The notes beneath the pieces were generated by a model that was given only the letters and a program-made list of their open reading frames with translations, was not told the DNA's origin and did not search any database. 23,125 nucleotides of DNA. Source: Basidiobolus ranarum (lineage: Eukaryota; Basidiobolomycota; Basidiobolomycetes; Basidiobolales). Where the stretch lies: the NCBI GenBank assembly GCA_040143965.1, contig JASJQH010000173.1:1-23125 (forward strand), in the 5' to 3' direction. The translations under genes were made by a program, and so were the position numbers. Each line of letters begins with the position of its first letter. Position 1 is the stretch's first letter. Below, piece after piece: positions 1 to 11,051 of the stretch.

Positions 1-99
1 AAGTGCCTGGATTGGTGCTGAGGTAAAAGCACCCATTAAAGTTACAAATGCTTGTTGGGAAGATGGGTTCCAGTCAAATGGGAGTTCTTTCTTTGTAAG

Positions 100-777
100 G
101 TTTGTTAATGGTTGAACAACCCCTCACTACCACAAGTCCCATCAGGAAATTATCCCAGGGATACTTGTCAGGATGTTTTATCAGTCACTAATCTCTGTGA
201 GAAACGTGAGCCGACGAATGACCTGAAGAGTTTATTGAATCCACAAACACAGAGTTTACAACGCCCTCAACCACGTCGCTTCTCAGTCGAGCTCCCATTG
301 CCCCTGAGGGTTGATCTAGCACCTCGAGCTTGCTCTGTTGAGCCTGGCCATCGCTATTGTCAAGAGGTGTACCCAGCTCAAAAAAATATGGGGGGTCTAT
401 CGATTGAAATCCCGACATTACCAAGTATAGCAACAATCACCTCCAAAACGAACCAACCACCAACACCCGCACCAGTACTCCCACCATTAATGAACATCTC
501 CTCAGCCTCAGCCATTTATGGTGAATCGAGAAGTGAACAAGGATTAGTTGGTGTGGATACGCTGAGGTTCCGCAAGCGATCCATTTCACCAAGCGAGAGT
601 GAGACCTCACTACCAGCATCACCAACAGATCTAGGATATTACCAACAGCACAATATTGATATGGTGAATCGCCTACCACCAATCAACGTTGCATTATCCA
701 ATTCGAATATTCAGTATGGCAAAACTACATCGGATTTCTTCTCACACCCGCTAGCCCTTAGTTGCAACAAGGCCTAA
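100..777 (+). pseudogene. Truncated duplicate of the Zn2Cys6 regulator (C-terminal part only)
   Basis: The frame 112-777 encodes about 221 residues that match the C-terminal part of the regulator at 2743-4103 almost residue for residue, from LNNPSLPQVPS to NMVNRLPPI-like sequence near 680. The last ~30 residues are more diverged but both copies end in a similar FSH-containing tail. By eye the shared DNA is roughly nine tenths identical. Both silent and replacement changes are scattered along it, which looks like weak constraint. Homology stops abruptly at about position 100, an in-frame TAA lies at 106-108, and the first codon of the frame is TTG. The Zn2Cys6 finger, basic tail and linker present in the other copy are therefore missing, and what lies upstream (1-99) is unrelated. 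It is most likely a fragment from a recent partial duplication. The alternative is a chimeric gene spliced from an upstream exon outside the window. Confidence 0.75.
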
Positions 778-2742
778 ACGGCTAGCAAATCAAATGTATA
801 TACATATATATAATTTGGATGGCACATCCCAAGAAAACCGGTAGTCTCATGCATTAGCTTATCCTAAAAAGGGCAATAATGTATTATATGTGTACTCTAG
901 GCTCGCGAAAAGAATTTTTGTCTCGATCTTCAACCCATGTATTAGTATTTTTCTGGACCAACTTCATTCACCAAATAAAATGTAACTATAGTTCCAAAAT
1001 AAAGCCTATTTCTCACTATGTGCTAGGTCATTTCCAAATACCGGTGATGTGGAAGGTTTTACTCCACCATCGATGATTTACGATACTAAGTTCGATATCA
1101 AAGGAGGACGTTGAAGCAGGATAACCTCCATTATGGTCAATTGTAATAAGTCATCCTTAAACCAATGCCTTGACTTGTTTCATGTTCTCCCTGGTACTGA
1201 TTTGTCGATCACCTTGAAGGTATGAGTATGGGCACGGGTAAGGGTAAGAGTCAGGCTCTCCCCAAAAGCAACCCATAATCGTAACGCCATATCAAGGCTA
1301 ATTGGTAAAATGAGACTCATCATTAGCTAGATATCCAGATTTATCCATAAATGAAGTCAGGAATGGTCATGATTGAAAGTGACCCACAATCATGAATCAG
1401 CGTCGGTTATGGCCGGTGTTTGAATGAAGTATCGATCCGAATATTCTAAGCCAGCATCCTAGCCTCATTCTGAAAATGTGGATTATCGATTAAGCTAGCT
1501 AATCCTATTGAGTAACAATGCATAGGATGGCTGTTAATCCTTACAAACCATTCACCACTGATTGTAAGTTTGTGAATTACCGATCAAAATCTGAATCTGT
1601 TGTACGTGAGACCATCCAGTACCTTCGATTACTAACCTAGTCCATCGATGACGCTTATGCCAACAGATGGCAACCAATCAAAGTAGTCCTTACGCCAGTC
1701 ATATCTTTCGTTACCTCCTCGTGTTCTAACTTTAATACATGTCATTGATGGATGATTCAAATGAATATTATCTATAAATAATCACTGCATTTTGACCAGA
1801 GATTTTATGACAGACAAGAGAGTAGAACATCTTATTAGTCCATTCTCTATGACCTGAACGCCTGGGTTATGTAACACGGCCTCTAATTTAACTCTAATTT
1901 AATATTGGTGCGCTTGTTATAGAACTCAGTAATGCTCTAATGATGTAGTATTCCATGCTCTTACCCAATTTCAACCACTGTTCGTAGATCGTTTAGTCAG
2001 AGAGATGAAGTAACTATGCTAGTTTAGTGTTGAATCTTCCCACTTCGGATCCCCCCCAATTTTATGTAAACAGAGACCTCACAAGATCCTTGAAAAGTGG
2101 TTTGTCGTCTTGCCTATTGTACGCCGAATCTTAATCAAAATGATGTCAATGAATTCCCAATACCCAATATACACTCCAAGCCCGGTGTTCTCATGCTTAG
2201 TGTGGTTCACGCATGGTTTTCATTCAAGACAAATGACCAGATTGTGGTTCGTTCAACACTGACTTTGGTGACTAATTACTGTTTACGAACGGGGAAGTAG
2301 AATACATTTGAAGTGATGTAATGGTAGGATCTAGCATCCTTCTTTTCACATTAAACCATGATAGATTGTAGGGTTCAAAGTGGCTAGTGGAGTTTCATAA
2401 CATATGTGCCATAGGTGTCACAGTAATCCCAATGGTGAATATGACATCATCGAAAGAAATTCCTTGAAGATCATGATCAATGCACTCCCGAATACATCTA
2501 CACAGAAATGTACTTTTGCTTACTAACAACTAAGGTTATCTTTATGAGCTGGTTGGTTTACAGGAATCGCTTTCTATAACCGAATGTGTGGTAAAAAAGT
2601 ACAAAACTCAAACAAGTATATATTTATTGATTTGAACTTATCTAATCACAAAAGAAATGAACTATAATGATGGAAAATTCAAGTGGCATTTAATTTACAA
2701 CAGTTGCTAATATGTACAGTAATGATGAATGTTTGGGGTATT
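778..2742. other. Gene-free spacer between the two tail-to-tail regulator copies
   Basis: I see no coding frame with believable composition, no RNA gene and no repeat arm. The open frames at 879-1076 and 2097-2300 are short and low-complexity in character and match nothing I know. A run of seven C lies at 2051-2057. AT-rich sequence at 2600-2740 probably holds the 3' untranslated end of the regulator on the minus strand. Confidence 0.5.
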
Positions 2743-4103
2743 TCAGTTTACAATAGAGTGTGAGAATTGTCGCGAAGGTGAATTTCCATGATGCATGAAT
2801 TTTTGATGATGAGTAGTAGTGGATTGCGTGAGACTGATTGGTGGTAGGCGATTCACCATATCAATATTGTGCTGTTGGTGATATCCTAGATCTGTTGGTG
2901 ATGCTGGTAGTGAGGTCTCACTCTCGCTTGGTGAAATGGATCGCTTGCGGAACCTCAGCGTATCCATACCACCAATTGTTCCTTCTTCCTTTTTCAACTC
3001 ACCATAGATGGTTGAGACTGAGGAGATGTTCATCAATGGTGGGAGTACTGGTACGGGTGTTGGTGGTTGGTTCGTTTTGGAGGTGATTGTTGCTATACTT
3101 GGTAATGTCGGGATCTCAATCAATGGACCTCCCATATTTTCTTGAGCTGGGTACACCTCTTGACAATAGCGATGGTCAGGCTCGACAGAGGATGCTCGAG
3201 GTGCTAGATCAACCTTCAGGGGCAATGGGAGCTCGACTGAGAAGCGACGTGGTTGAGGACACTGTAGCTGTGGATTCAATAAGCGCCTCAGGTCATTCGT
3301 CGGCTCACGTTTCTCACAGAGATTAGTGACTGATAAAACATCCTGACAAGTATCCCTTGGATAACTTATTGATGGGACCTGTGGTAACGTGGGGTTGTTC
3401 AACAACGACATGAATTCTGTTGGCTTAAATCTCTCATAATTTTGCGATGAATTTTGGAAATACGAGTTCTGTGTAGTGTAGCTCTCTTCAGAGCAGAAGC
3501 GTGACTGAGAATAGAGGTTAGACTCTGGGTTGGTAACGTTGGCCCTGACTTCTCTCTTTATATTATTCCCATGTACATTGTTTAAGGCCTTTCTGCGCTT
3601 GTAAGGTCCTCTCTTGACTCCCTTCTTTCTGGCCTTACGTGGTGAGTCTGCACAGGTGTCGGTTAGCCCATATTTGATACAGCGTGAACAAGGTCTGCCC
3701 TCGTCACATTTCTTGCAAGCTTTCTGGCAATTGACTAGAAAAATAGGCTCGTTAGTCTATTATACTTCAAACTATGGATCATTTGTGGGAACTAAAGGTG
3801 AGAGTAGAAAGGAGAGGAGGAAGGTAAACAATGGTATGGGGAATAGGTGCGGTGTGTTACTTAATGATGCACGGGAAAGGGATGGTGTAGCAACTTTTGA
3901 AGGAAATTAGCACACTTACCACAAGCATTTTTTACTTGCTGCCTCTTCTTGGGCTTGTATGAGTGATTTCGGGCGGTTTCTGGATTGTATTGTTGGCCAT
4001 AAGTAGAAAGCATGTTCTGTTTATGAGCAAGAATTTGGTTTGATATATCTAAATTGGACATAGGTGAATTAACAAGAGTTGGGTATGGCAGTTTTGTAAC
4101 CAT
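2743..4103 (-). CDS. Zn2Cys6 (Gal4-type) fungal transcription regulator, two exons
   Basis: This is a predicted nuclear DNA-binding regulator of about 391 residues. Exon 1 is 4103-3920, the intron is 3919-3735 (185 nt, GTAAGT...TTCTAG, phase 1) and exon 2 is 3734-2743. The splice joins the finger: C61-x2-C64-x6-C71-x5-C77-x2-C80-x8-C89, a textbook Zn2Cys6 binuclear cluster with an extra cysteine at 68. It is followed by a strongly basic tail with RKKGVKRGPYKRRK, which suits DNA-backbone contact and nuclear import. The rest is Ser/Pro/Gln-rich and probably disordered, ending in a conserved block around LRFRKRSISPSESETSLPAS. I see no fungal-specific transcription factor middle homology domain, so it is shorter than the Gal4 class proper. 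The ATG at 4103 sits 48 nt after a TATA box. A truncated inverted copy lies at 100-777. Target genes cannot be told from the sequence. Confidence 0.88.
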
Positions 4104-4150
4104 TATGTTATATTGTATGATACTGATATAGCAGGGATGGATAAGACGAG

Positions 4151-4157
4151 TTTTATA
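4151..4157 (-). promoter_or_regulatory. TATA box of the Zn2Cys6 regulator
   Basis: TATAAAA on the minus strand, 48 nt before the ATG at 4103. This implies a very short 5' leader. Confidence 0.5.
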
Positions 4158-6440
4158 CTCAGAGTCTACTTATATTTATTTGGTTAGGTGGATCTAGAAA
4201 CTTTTAGAAGTAAAAGTCGCAACAACAAATTGGATTGTTTCATACTTCAGTGTACGCTGTTAATCAAGTTAAAGGTCAATCTAAGATAAAGCGACGGGTA
4301 TATTCCCCATGAAACATCCTGACTTATTACATCACATGAGAGATATCTTGGTTACCAAATCTATGCGACATAACCAAATACCTCCCTTTTGGTGAAAAAC
4401 GCTGACGATAGTGGTCTATACAAAGATGACTCCCCAAGTAAATCCGGCAATTTGAATATGTGAGTTTTCCATCTAGCTCACTGCAGTTGATCTTACATTA
4501 AAAGAATATAAATAGCAGATTAAAACTGCCTTCTAAATGGGGGAGATATTTTTTTGACTTTACGTATCTCTAACAGCACTTGTAGGAATCTTCGCACGCA
4601 ACCTTTAAATCTCCTTCTAGTTGATGAATTCCTAGCCCTGTCGTACATTAACGTGATCTCCTGACATCATACCATTACTATTCTATCCATGTCACACAAA
4701 TTCCTGCTCTAGACATATGCCAAGTGCAGCATATTCCTGTATTCAACACTTGTGGTGGTACTTGCTCGGTTGTAACCGCGCCATTAACCACCTTTTACCC
4801 CCGAATCTGAATCAAATGATTCTAACTGTTTTATCTCGCCCAATCCCCTCTGTGTTGTGATACCATCAGGGTTTATTAGGATATAAATTAAACATCCGAT
4901 CTAGAGCATCTGTTCCAACGAAATCAGGAATGAACGAGCCAATTCCTCTCAAAAAATTAATTCATAGTATTTTGAGCAAGTGTCACCAGTCATACTTTGA
5001 TGTATACTGTTATACATATACTCGGTGGCTGATAGACCCCCCCCCCAAGATTACTCACAAATGTTCGAGTGGAGACTGAAGAACTGATCAATCCAATATG
5101 AAATTTGCTTAGCTAATACTCGTCTAAATGCCCCATTCAGCATCACCAAAATCTTGGCTAGAATTCTCCACATCTACGAATTTCGGAATTTACCTTTGTT
5201 CTCCGAAGTATTGTAGAGGAGATAGAAACCATTGGACTTAACCTCAAACATTCCAAGAGCTAGAACTTAGCTACTATTCCTAATTTGACGTTTCAATCCG
5301 TTACACTCGATTGATCATATATATATATTGGCAAAATTAGTTACATGAATTACTAAATTGATGGAGTTAAACAGCTAATAACCGTGCCCGAACAAAAGCC
5401 ATATTTATTATGGTCTGATCCACTCTTTATGCAGGCGACTAATGAGTGGATTTAGAGCGGATTAATGAGCGGAGCAATAATATTAAATCCGCACATATAT
5501 TCGATTAGTATGAAAAAGTACCTCCGTGAAACACTAAATTGGTGTGCAATATAAATGTACAACAATCAATCAGTGTTTGTATATTTAATATGATTTACCA
5601 CTCGATCGGCAACTATAAGCCTCAACTAAGTGTAGTGTAGTGTAGGGCTAAGTGTAGGGGCAGCGGAAGTGTGTGATTATCCATCAAATGAAAAACACTT
5701 ATTTGGGGTGGTTATGAAACCATAGTAAGTTCCTTTGCACGTCCTCGACTGCGCAACAAATTTATTAATATTGACCACCATTGTTGAGTTTTCTTAGTGT
5801 TCTCCAAATTGCCAATAGGTTTCGGCAGACTCTGATTCAAACTCAATTAGCTTAATCACTCCATGTCTAATTTGGCCTAGCTTTAACATGGTCACTAAAA
5901 GTAACATTCAACAGTTTTACTGTCTACATTTATCGTTGGGGTTCTTCATAGCTATAATAGAGCCATTGTCACTCCACATTTGTGAAGTTCATCTTATATG
6001 ATAGTGGACTGGTGTCATGAGGTGTAGTTGATGAGCTTGTCTAAACCAATTATTATTATTATTATTATGTTCAATTGCATCATTTCCATGGTTTTATTAT
6101 TTTGCACCTAATACACTCTCTTCTATCGACGGTTATTCACATAAGAGGTAGCTGATTTATCTCCTTATTTTTGTGCGTAGGATGTCTTTTGTGTTTATCG
6201 GAATCAACAATAACCTTTGAGTTCAGAAATTGAAAAGAGCTTTTTATGCTGACCCTACTACTATCTCAGTAGATGATTTGATTGGCTATAAGTGTATTAT
6301 CAGATATTCGGATACCATCAAATGCCAAAAATTGATGTTGCGATTAGATTAATAGGTGGGTCATGGTCTAGCACATTAGACAAATGCAGTTGAAAGGGTC
6401 CTATCCCCTATTACAAAATTGCTAATAGAAAAAGCTCGAC
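4158..6440. other. Gene-free intergenic region with simple repeats
   Basis: No open frame of believable length or composition exists here on either strand. Low-complexity tracts include ten C at 5037-5046, an AT run near 5318-5330, three GTGTA units at about 5630-5645, and an ATT microsatellite of about six units at 6049-6068. No transposon protein remnant or RNA gene is visible. Part of it must be promoter for the regulator (start) and the arrestin gene (end). Confidence 0.5.
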
Positions 6441-6460
6441 CTTTAAACTCCACAGTGACC

Positions 6461-6521
6461 ATGTTTGGATTGACATGTGCTGAGAGAGATTAGTCAAAAA
6501 AGATGTTTGGATTGACATGTG
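6461..6521. repeat. Two exact 19-bp direct repeats, 42-bp period
   Basis: ATGTTTGGATTGACATGTG occurs at 6461-6479 and again exactly at 6503-6521. The sequence between them is not repeated beyond a few bases. It lies about 355-415 bp upstream of the arrestin start. Confidence 0.85.
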
Positions 6522-6663
6522 TGGAAGGAGGTTGGGACAGATTTAGGTAACGCGAGCTTTCATCTCATGGCTAAATTATTGACAAGATGCTTGGAAAAAG
6601 GGCGGTATTGTAATTAAGCGGATAGCAGTTTAGGCATTGCGGAAGTACCATGCCGACTAGGTG

Positions 6664-6721
6664 GCGATTAAACGCGATTAAAGGCGATTAAATGGATAGG
6701 AATCAAGTGGTAATCAAGTGG
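6664..6721. repeat. Phased short repeats upstream of the arrestin gene
   Basis: GCGATTAAA occurs three times at 6664, 6674 and 6684, exactly 10 bp apart. It is followed by AATCAAGTGG at 6701-6710 and 6712-6721. The cluster ends 115 bp before the TATA box of the arrestin gene. One helical turn of spacing would put bound factors on the same DNA face; a regulatory role is inference. Confidence 0.8.
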
Positions 6722-6835
6722 TTGCAGCTTACATCGATTGTTGCTGTCAAATCAAATTTCCCGATTCTGATGTCTACTCGAATTGTCTTCCAAAATAGTA
6801 ATATTTCAAATACCCTCCCGGCCCGATGATCTTAG

Positions 6836-6842
6836 TATAAAA
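6836..6842 (+). promoter_or_regulatory. TATA box of the arrestin gene
   Basis: TATAAAA lies 41 nt before the ATG at 6877 but only 20 nt before the in-frame ATG at 6856. This favours 6877 as the start codon, because transcription normally begins some 30 nt after the TATA box. Confidence 0.55.
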
Positions 6843-6876
6843 GGATTACCTGTTAATGTTCCAACTCATCTTCAAA

Positions 6877-7893
6877 ATGACTGTCTCTAGTTCCTCGTTC
6901 GATATCTTTCTCTTGAAAGACGTTCTTTACAAAAATGATGACTTAATGAACCCTTCACAACTTAGTGTTCGTGGAACTATCTTATTTCACCCTACCAACA
7001 CTGTCCGTGTGCGTAAAATCACCGTAGAGTTGTTGGGAATGCTATCAATACAACTTCCAGCTGCCGTAAAAAAAAGCAAGCGCGTGTTAATCTCGCAGTC
7101 AATCACGCTTTTGAACAACGCTAAACCAGTTGCTATTCCCAGTAAATCAATCTATCACTTTGAGTTTCTACTACCAGGAGACCTACCAGACTCTTTCGAT
7201 TGTGAGTTTGCCAAGGTGGAATATTCTGTTAAAGCAGTAGCTGAAACCTCTTTATTTACCTCCGACTTAAAAGCCCAACGTCCGATTTTCATTAGACGAC
7301 ATGTAAACTATGCCGACTCCGAAGATATCTGTGAAACACATAAAGTTTACGAGAATCAATTAGAATGTAACGTAACGATCCCCACTACTGAATTTACCCC
7401 TGGAGAGAAATTCGAACTCAACATCAAAGGGAAACCACTGGCCATTGACGGTAGAGTAACTAGTGTTACCTGCTTTGTAAAAGAGGTTGTTCGTTATCAA
7501 ATCCCCTCCAAGTCCAACCCAAATGAAATCACCGTAGGTGAATATTTGAGACGCCTTGAATTCACTGGAACCAATTTCTCCCAAGAGGATACAGAGGTCG
7601 ATTGCTCTTTGGTTATTAAAATCCCTGAAGCTAATGTCTCTTACGAATGCTTAAACTCTTTGGTGGAAATTTCACACACTTTGAGCTTTCGTTTCCATAC
7701 ATCCACTGAAGTCAGTAGAGACCAACTGGTGCTCGATATCCCTATTATGATTGTTCCTACAACTGGACCCTTCATGTACGACCAACTTCCTCTCTATCAA
7801 GCGGTGGAACTTCCACCTACATACCAGGCTGTAAGCACACCAGTCCCTGCAGGTCAGGAAGCCTATCCTTCACCCCCAAACTATGTGTGCTAG
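6877..7893 (+). CDS. Alpha-arrestin (ARRDC/ART-like) adaptor with C-terminal PY motifs
   Basis: This is a predicted cytosolic and membrane-associated adaptor that links Nedd4/Rsp5-type HECT ubiquitin ligases to plasma-membrane transporters. The frame is a single exon of 338 residues from this ATG. An N-terminal beta-sandwich arrestin domain (about residues 1-145; YSVKAV and PIFIRR segments are typical) is followed by an arrestin C domain (about 155-290, with FTPGEKFELNIKG). The tail carries PPTY (313-316) and PPNY (333-336), the WW-domain ligands, plus a degenerate LPLY at 304-307. It is short for a fungal ART and close to animal ARRDC size, without the long disordered tails of yeast ARTs. 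An in-frame ATG at 6856 would add seven residues, but its context is poor and it lies too close to the TATA box. The 7360-7584 minus frame is a shadow. A poly(A) signal follows the stop. Confidence 0.9.
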   Translation: MTVSSSSFDIFLLKDVLYKNDDLMNPSQLSVRGTILFHPTNTVRVRKITVELLGMLSIQLPAAVKKSKRVLISQSITLLNNAKPVAIPSKSIYHFEFLLPGDLPDSFDCEFAKVEYSVKAVAETSLFTSDLKAQRPIFIRRHVNYADSEDICETHKVYENQLECNVTIPTTEFTPGEKFELNIKGKPLAIDGRVTSVTCFVKEVVRYQIPSKSNPNEITVGEYLRRLEFTGTNFSQEDTEVDCSLVIKIPEANVSYECLNSLVEISHTLSFRFHTSTEVSRDQLVLDIPIMIVPTTGPFMYDQLPLYQAVELPPTYQAVSTPVPAGQEAYPSPPNYVC

Positions 7894-7962
7894 TGCGAAG
7901 ATTTTCTATTTTTGTGTTGAGAAATGCTATCTGTTGACATGTAGCTTTCTGAATTTGCATTT

Positions 7963-7983
7963 TGTAAATAATGATATAATAAA
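7963..7983 (+). terminator. 3' UTR signals of the arrestin gene: Puf-like site and poly(A) signal
   Basis: TGTAAATA at 7963-7970 fits the UGUANAUA consensus of Pumilio/Puf RNA-binding proteins. AATAAA at 7978-7983 fits a polyadenylation signal about 85 nt after the stop codon. The poly(A) reading is reasonable; the Puf reading may be chance in AT-rich DNA. Confidence 0.4.
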
Positions 7984-9630
7984 AAGTATATATGTTAAAA
8001 TATTAAACTTTACTGACCAATAAGGAAAGAAATTGAATAATTAAATAGCACTTTTAAAGAAGAAAAGGATAATCGATGAATTAGATAAACCAATGTTGTG
8101 TTTTGACTTTCAATCGAAAAAAAAAGTACTTGTAAAGTGATGGAATAAAGATTTCGCCCGATTTATGATCGATAATATCGTATCAGTCAAATCTTTACGT
8201 CCACTCATTATTACATCATTGATGATATTGCCGTTACCTAATATAGTAGTGACCATTCACATTGTTTGTTCTGCATTTGCTGATAAAATCTGCTAAAAAA
8301 ATCATGTGCTAGACAGTCAAGTAGCGTGTATCAAACCATTTGGATACTGAGTGAGATACGATGATGTAATATTTATAGCGAAATGATAGAGTAAAGGCTG
8401 AAATAATTAGCCATAAGGTATCTGGACATGACAACCTTGTGAGCAAGTACACCCAAGATCATACAAATCAATATGTGGCTGTATTATCGAAAGTTTATTA
8501 CAAAGAGTATTGGCAGTGTTGGTTTGTAGAAGTATTTTCCCTTGCAAGGTTTACAGTATCGTTGTTTTCTTAAGGGATGTCCATATCCTATTTGGTCCGA
8601 TATGGAGATAGCAGTTGTTGGCTTTCTGTATTTGCTTATTTCGGTCTAGGTTCAAATTGAGTTTAATCATATGAGAAAGCACAGCCAGTGTTAGCCTTAG
8701 GGGTACAAATTCAACAGTCGCTCTTTTTGTGTACATTTATATTATGAGTAATGTTGAAATATCTTTTTTTTTTGCTTTCTTTTTAATGCTACATTCCGCT
8801 TATTGTGCTATAACTAGTGGATTCTCCGGGATTGAATTTAGCCCAATAATTATCTTTTGTTGACCTGAAGTAAATGATGCTAATGGATAAGTTCGAGTAA
8901 CATAAGCCAACACATAGATCTGATATGGATTTTGCTTTAGCAATGAGGGAGTACTAATGCACAGTTCAAAGTACAGTAATCTCTGATAGGATAGCTTGAT
9001 ATTCCTTAATGATCTTGCTTCAAGTGCATTCAAAGAACTGAATATTTAACAAAAAATTGGATATTGTGATAATAATGTTAGTAATCCTTCATTTTCATAG
9101 ATGGATTGGGTTTTGAAATAGCAATTCATCAATGATGACTCTCATTATACAAATAATATGATGAATAATTCGCCAATAGTTGCTGTTTACTTATTATTGG
9201 GATTATATTGTAAACTTAACTAATGGAGTAATTATCAATTTAGTGAGCAGTATGAGAGTTGCTATTCCAAAACCTTTATTTTAAGAATGCCTGTTTAAGT
9301 ACAGCTACATAGTGATATTCCTGCTGAAACTTTATGAAAACCTAAGAATTTACAATCATGACTCTTTTATAGTGTGGAAAGATAAATATTCCAACCTATA
9401 TATACCCAATGAATGATACCCCCCCATAATTTCCCACATTATTTCCAATTTTGGTATTGCAGCCTTTGAGCAATTACCTAGTAGTCACTTTTCAGTATCA
9501 AACCTAAAACAAAGTAGGCTTTTGTTATATTTGTTATTCCACTAAAATTCTTAGAGATAGTAGCTCTATCCTGATGTATAGTTTTGATTGCTTCACTGAT
9601 GTTATCAATGGCAATGCTACCTAAATATTA
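7984..9630. other. Gene-free AT-rich intergenic region
   Basis: I see no supportable gene. The minus-strand frames 8551-8736 and 8800-9033 are short, lack recognisable motifs and sit in AT-rich sequence. A C7 tract lies at 9419-9425. No inverted-repeat arms of the family further right are apparent before about 9632. Confidence 0.5.
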
Positions 9631-9631
9631 C

Positions 9632-9959
9632 AAGTAAACTTCCCTTGAGAATAGTGAGTGATATCTTAGAGAAATAAGGAATAACTAAATACTAAGCTAT
9701 ATGTGATTATATAGGTGTTTAGGCTATGCAAATTTCAATATTAACTTGAGTTGGATCTTTTTATTATTGAATATACCCTAAATCTTAATATAGGAGACCC
9801 AAACTTTGCACACATGTTCCTGGGACCTTCCCTAACACATTCTACATGTTAGTTCTTTTACATCATGGCAAATCTATAAATGTTAACTTTCTACTCAATA
9901 AATCATCAAGTGAAATCAAGTTCTAACTGGCTCCCAAAATACTTTAACACTACTAACTT
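9632..9959. mobile_element. Rearranged copy of the palindromic foldback family
   Basis: 9632-9725 matches the inner part of the arm found at 10590-10678, and in reverse complement 10739-10832. After about 65 bp, 9790-9959 matches the outer part of the arm in the opposite orientation, ending in ...ATACTTTAACA like the other family members. The left outer arm and right inner arm are missing, so this is a deleted copy of the same palindrome. It has no coding capacity. Confidence 0.65.
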
Positions 9960-10374
9960 CCACAAGTAAAGATATTCTAATGTAACTTTCAATTGATGTC
10001 CCAAATAGTATGTATGGATAAAAATTGCTATTGCTAACTTTACTCGGTGTAATTTAAGAATTTGTGAAAACAGTATATGAGCAAAAACAGATTTATGATG
10101 ATGATAATTGACAAGAGATTAATTATTAGCAAGTACAGAATCTTAGAAACAAATACTATATGATTTGTAGATTACTAGCAGTTGAATAATTGGTTCTTAT
10201 TTAACATCTGAGTTAAAATGAGTCATGATGCATATATCCAAAACAATAAAGTCTCATATTTCCAGCCTCTATACTATAATTAGGAATTTCACTATATCCA
10301 TATTACAAGTATGTCTTATTGGCATAAACATATCTTCTTTATGACTACATCCTCCAAGAGGAACTGACAATGAG

Positions 10375-11051
10375 TATTAGAAAAATTGGTGGCTTCACTG
10401 GTTAATTTATTGAATTGAAACTTGACATTTAGAGTTTTGTCAAGATGTGAAGAAAAATAAAGTAAAGAGTATGTTCAGGAAGGCCCCAGGAACATGTGTG
10501 CAAAGTTCGGGGCTTCTAGCACAAGTTTGAAAAATATATGTATATGAGAACTTCTAAGTTGGTAAGAATATTCCAAGTAAATTCCAATATCAAATAATGG
10601 GTATTATCTTAGTGAAATATAAGATAACTAAATACTGAGCTATATATTTATATATATAGACTATATAAGTGTTTAGGCAATGCTAATTTCAACATTATCT
10701 TTCATCATAAAAGCAAAAGTGGTTGTTGAATCAACATGGCCTAAACATATATATGGTCATATATAGCTTAATACTTAGTTTACCACATTTCTCTAAGATA
10801 TCACTAATACTTCCCAAGAGGAATCTACTTAGAAGTTTGAAGATATAGAGATTTTGAGAACTTGTGCTAGAAGCCCCAAACTCTGCACACATGTTCCTGG
10901 GATTTTTTTGAACAAATTCTACATGTTAGTTTGTTTACATCTTGACAAAACTATAAATGTTGACTTTCTACTCAATCAATCAATAAGTGAAAACCACCAG
11001 TTCTTCCAGTTTTTTAAACCATTTCCAATAAACTCCCAGAATACTTCAACA
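10375..11051. mobile_element. Large palindromic foldback/MITE-like element, ~680 bp
   Basis: A left arm (about 10375-10678) and a right arm (10739-11051) are inverted repeats of about 300 bp around a ~60-bp centre. Landmarks are CAGGAACATGTGTGCAAAG-type sequence near 10490 and its reverse complement near 10885, and TGTTTAGGC-type sequence facing GCCTAAAC at the centre. The right end reads ...ATACTTCAACA; the left extreme has decayed. It encodes nothing recognisable: the open frame 10854-11165 simply runs through the repeat. The family is unassigned. Long inverted arms point to a foldback or MITE-type DNA element, while the TG...CA ends would also suit other families. Confidence 0.7.

Noticed and set aside
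2838-3910. Plus-strand frames opposite the Zn2Cys6 regulator
   Set aside because: Antisense shadows; the minus strand carries the zinc cluster and the splice sites.
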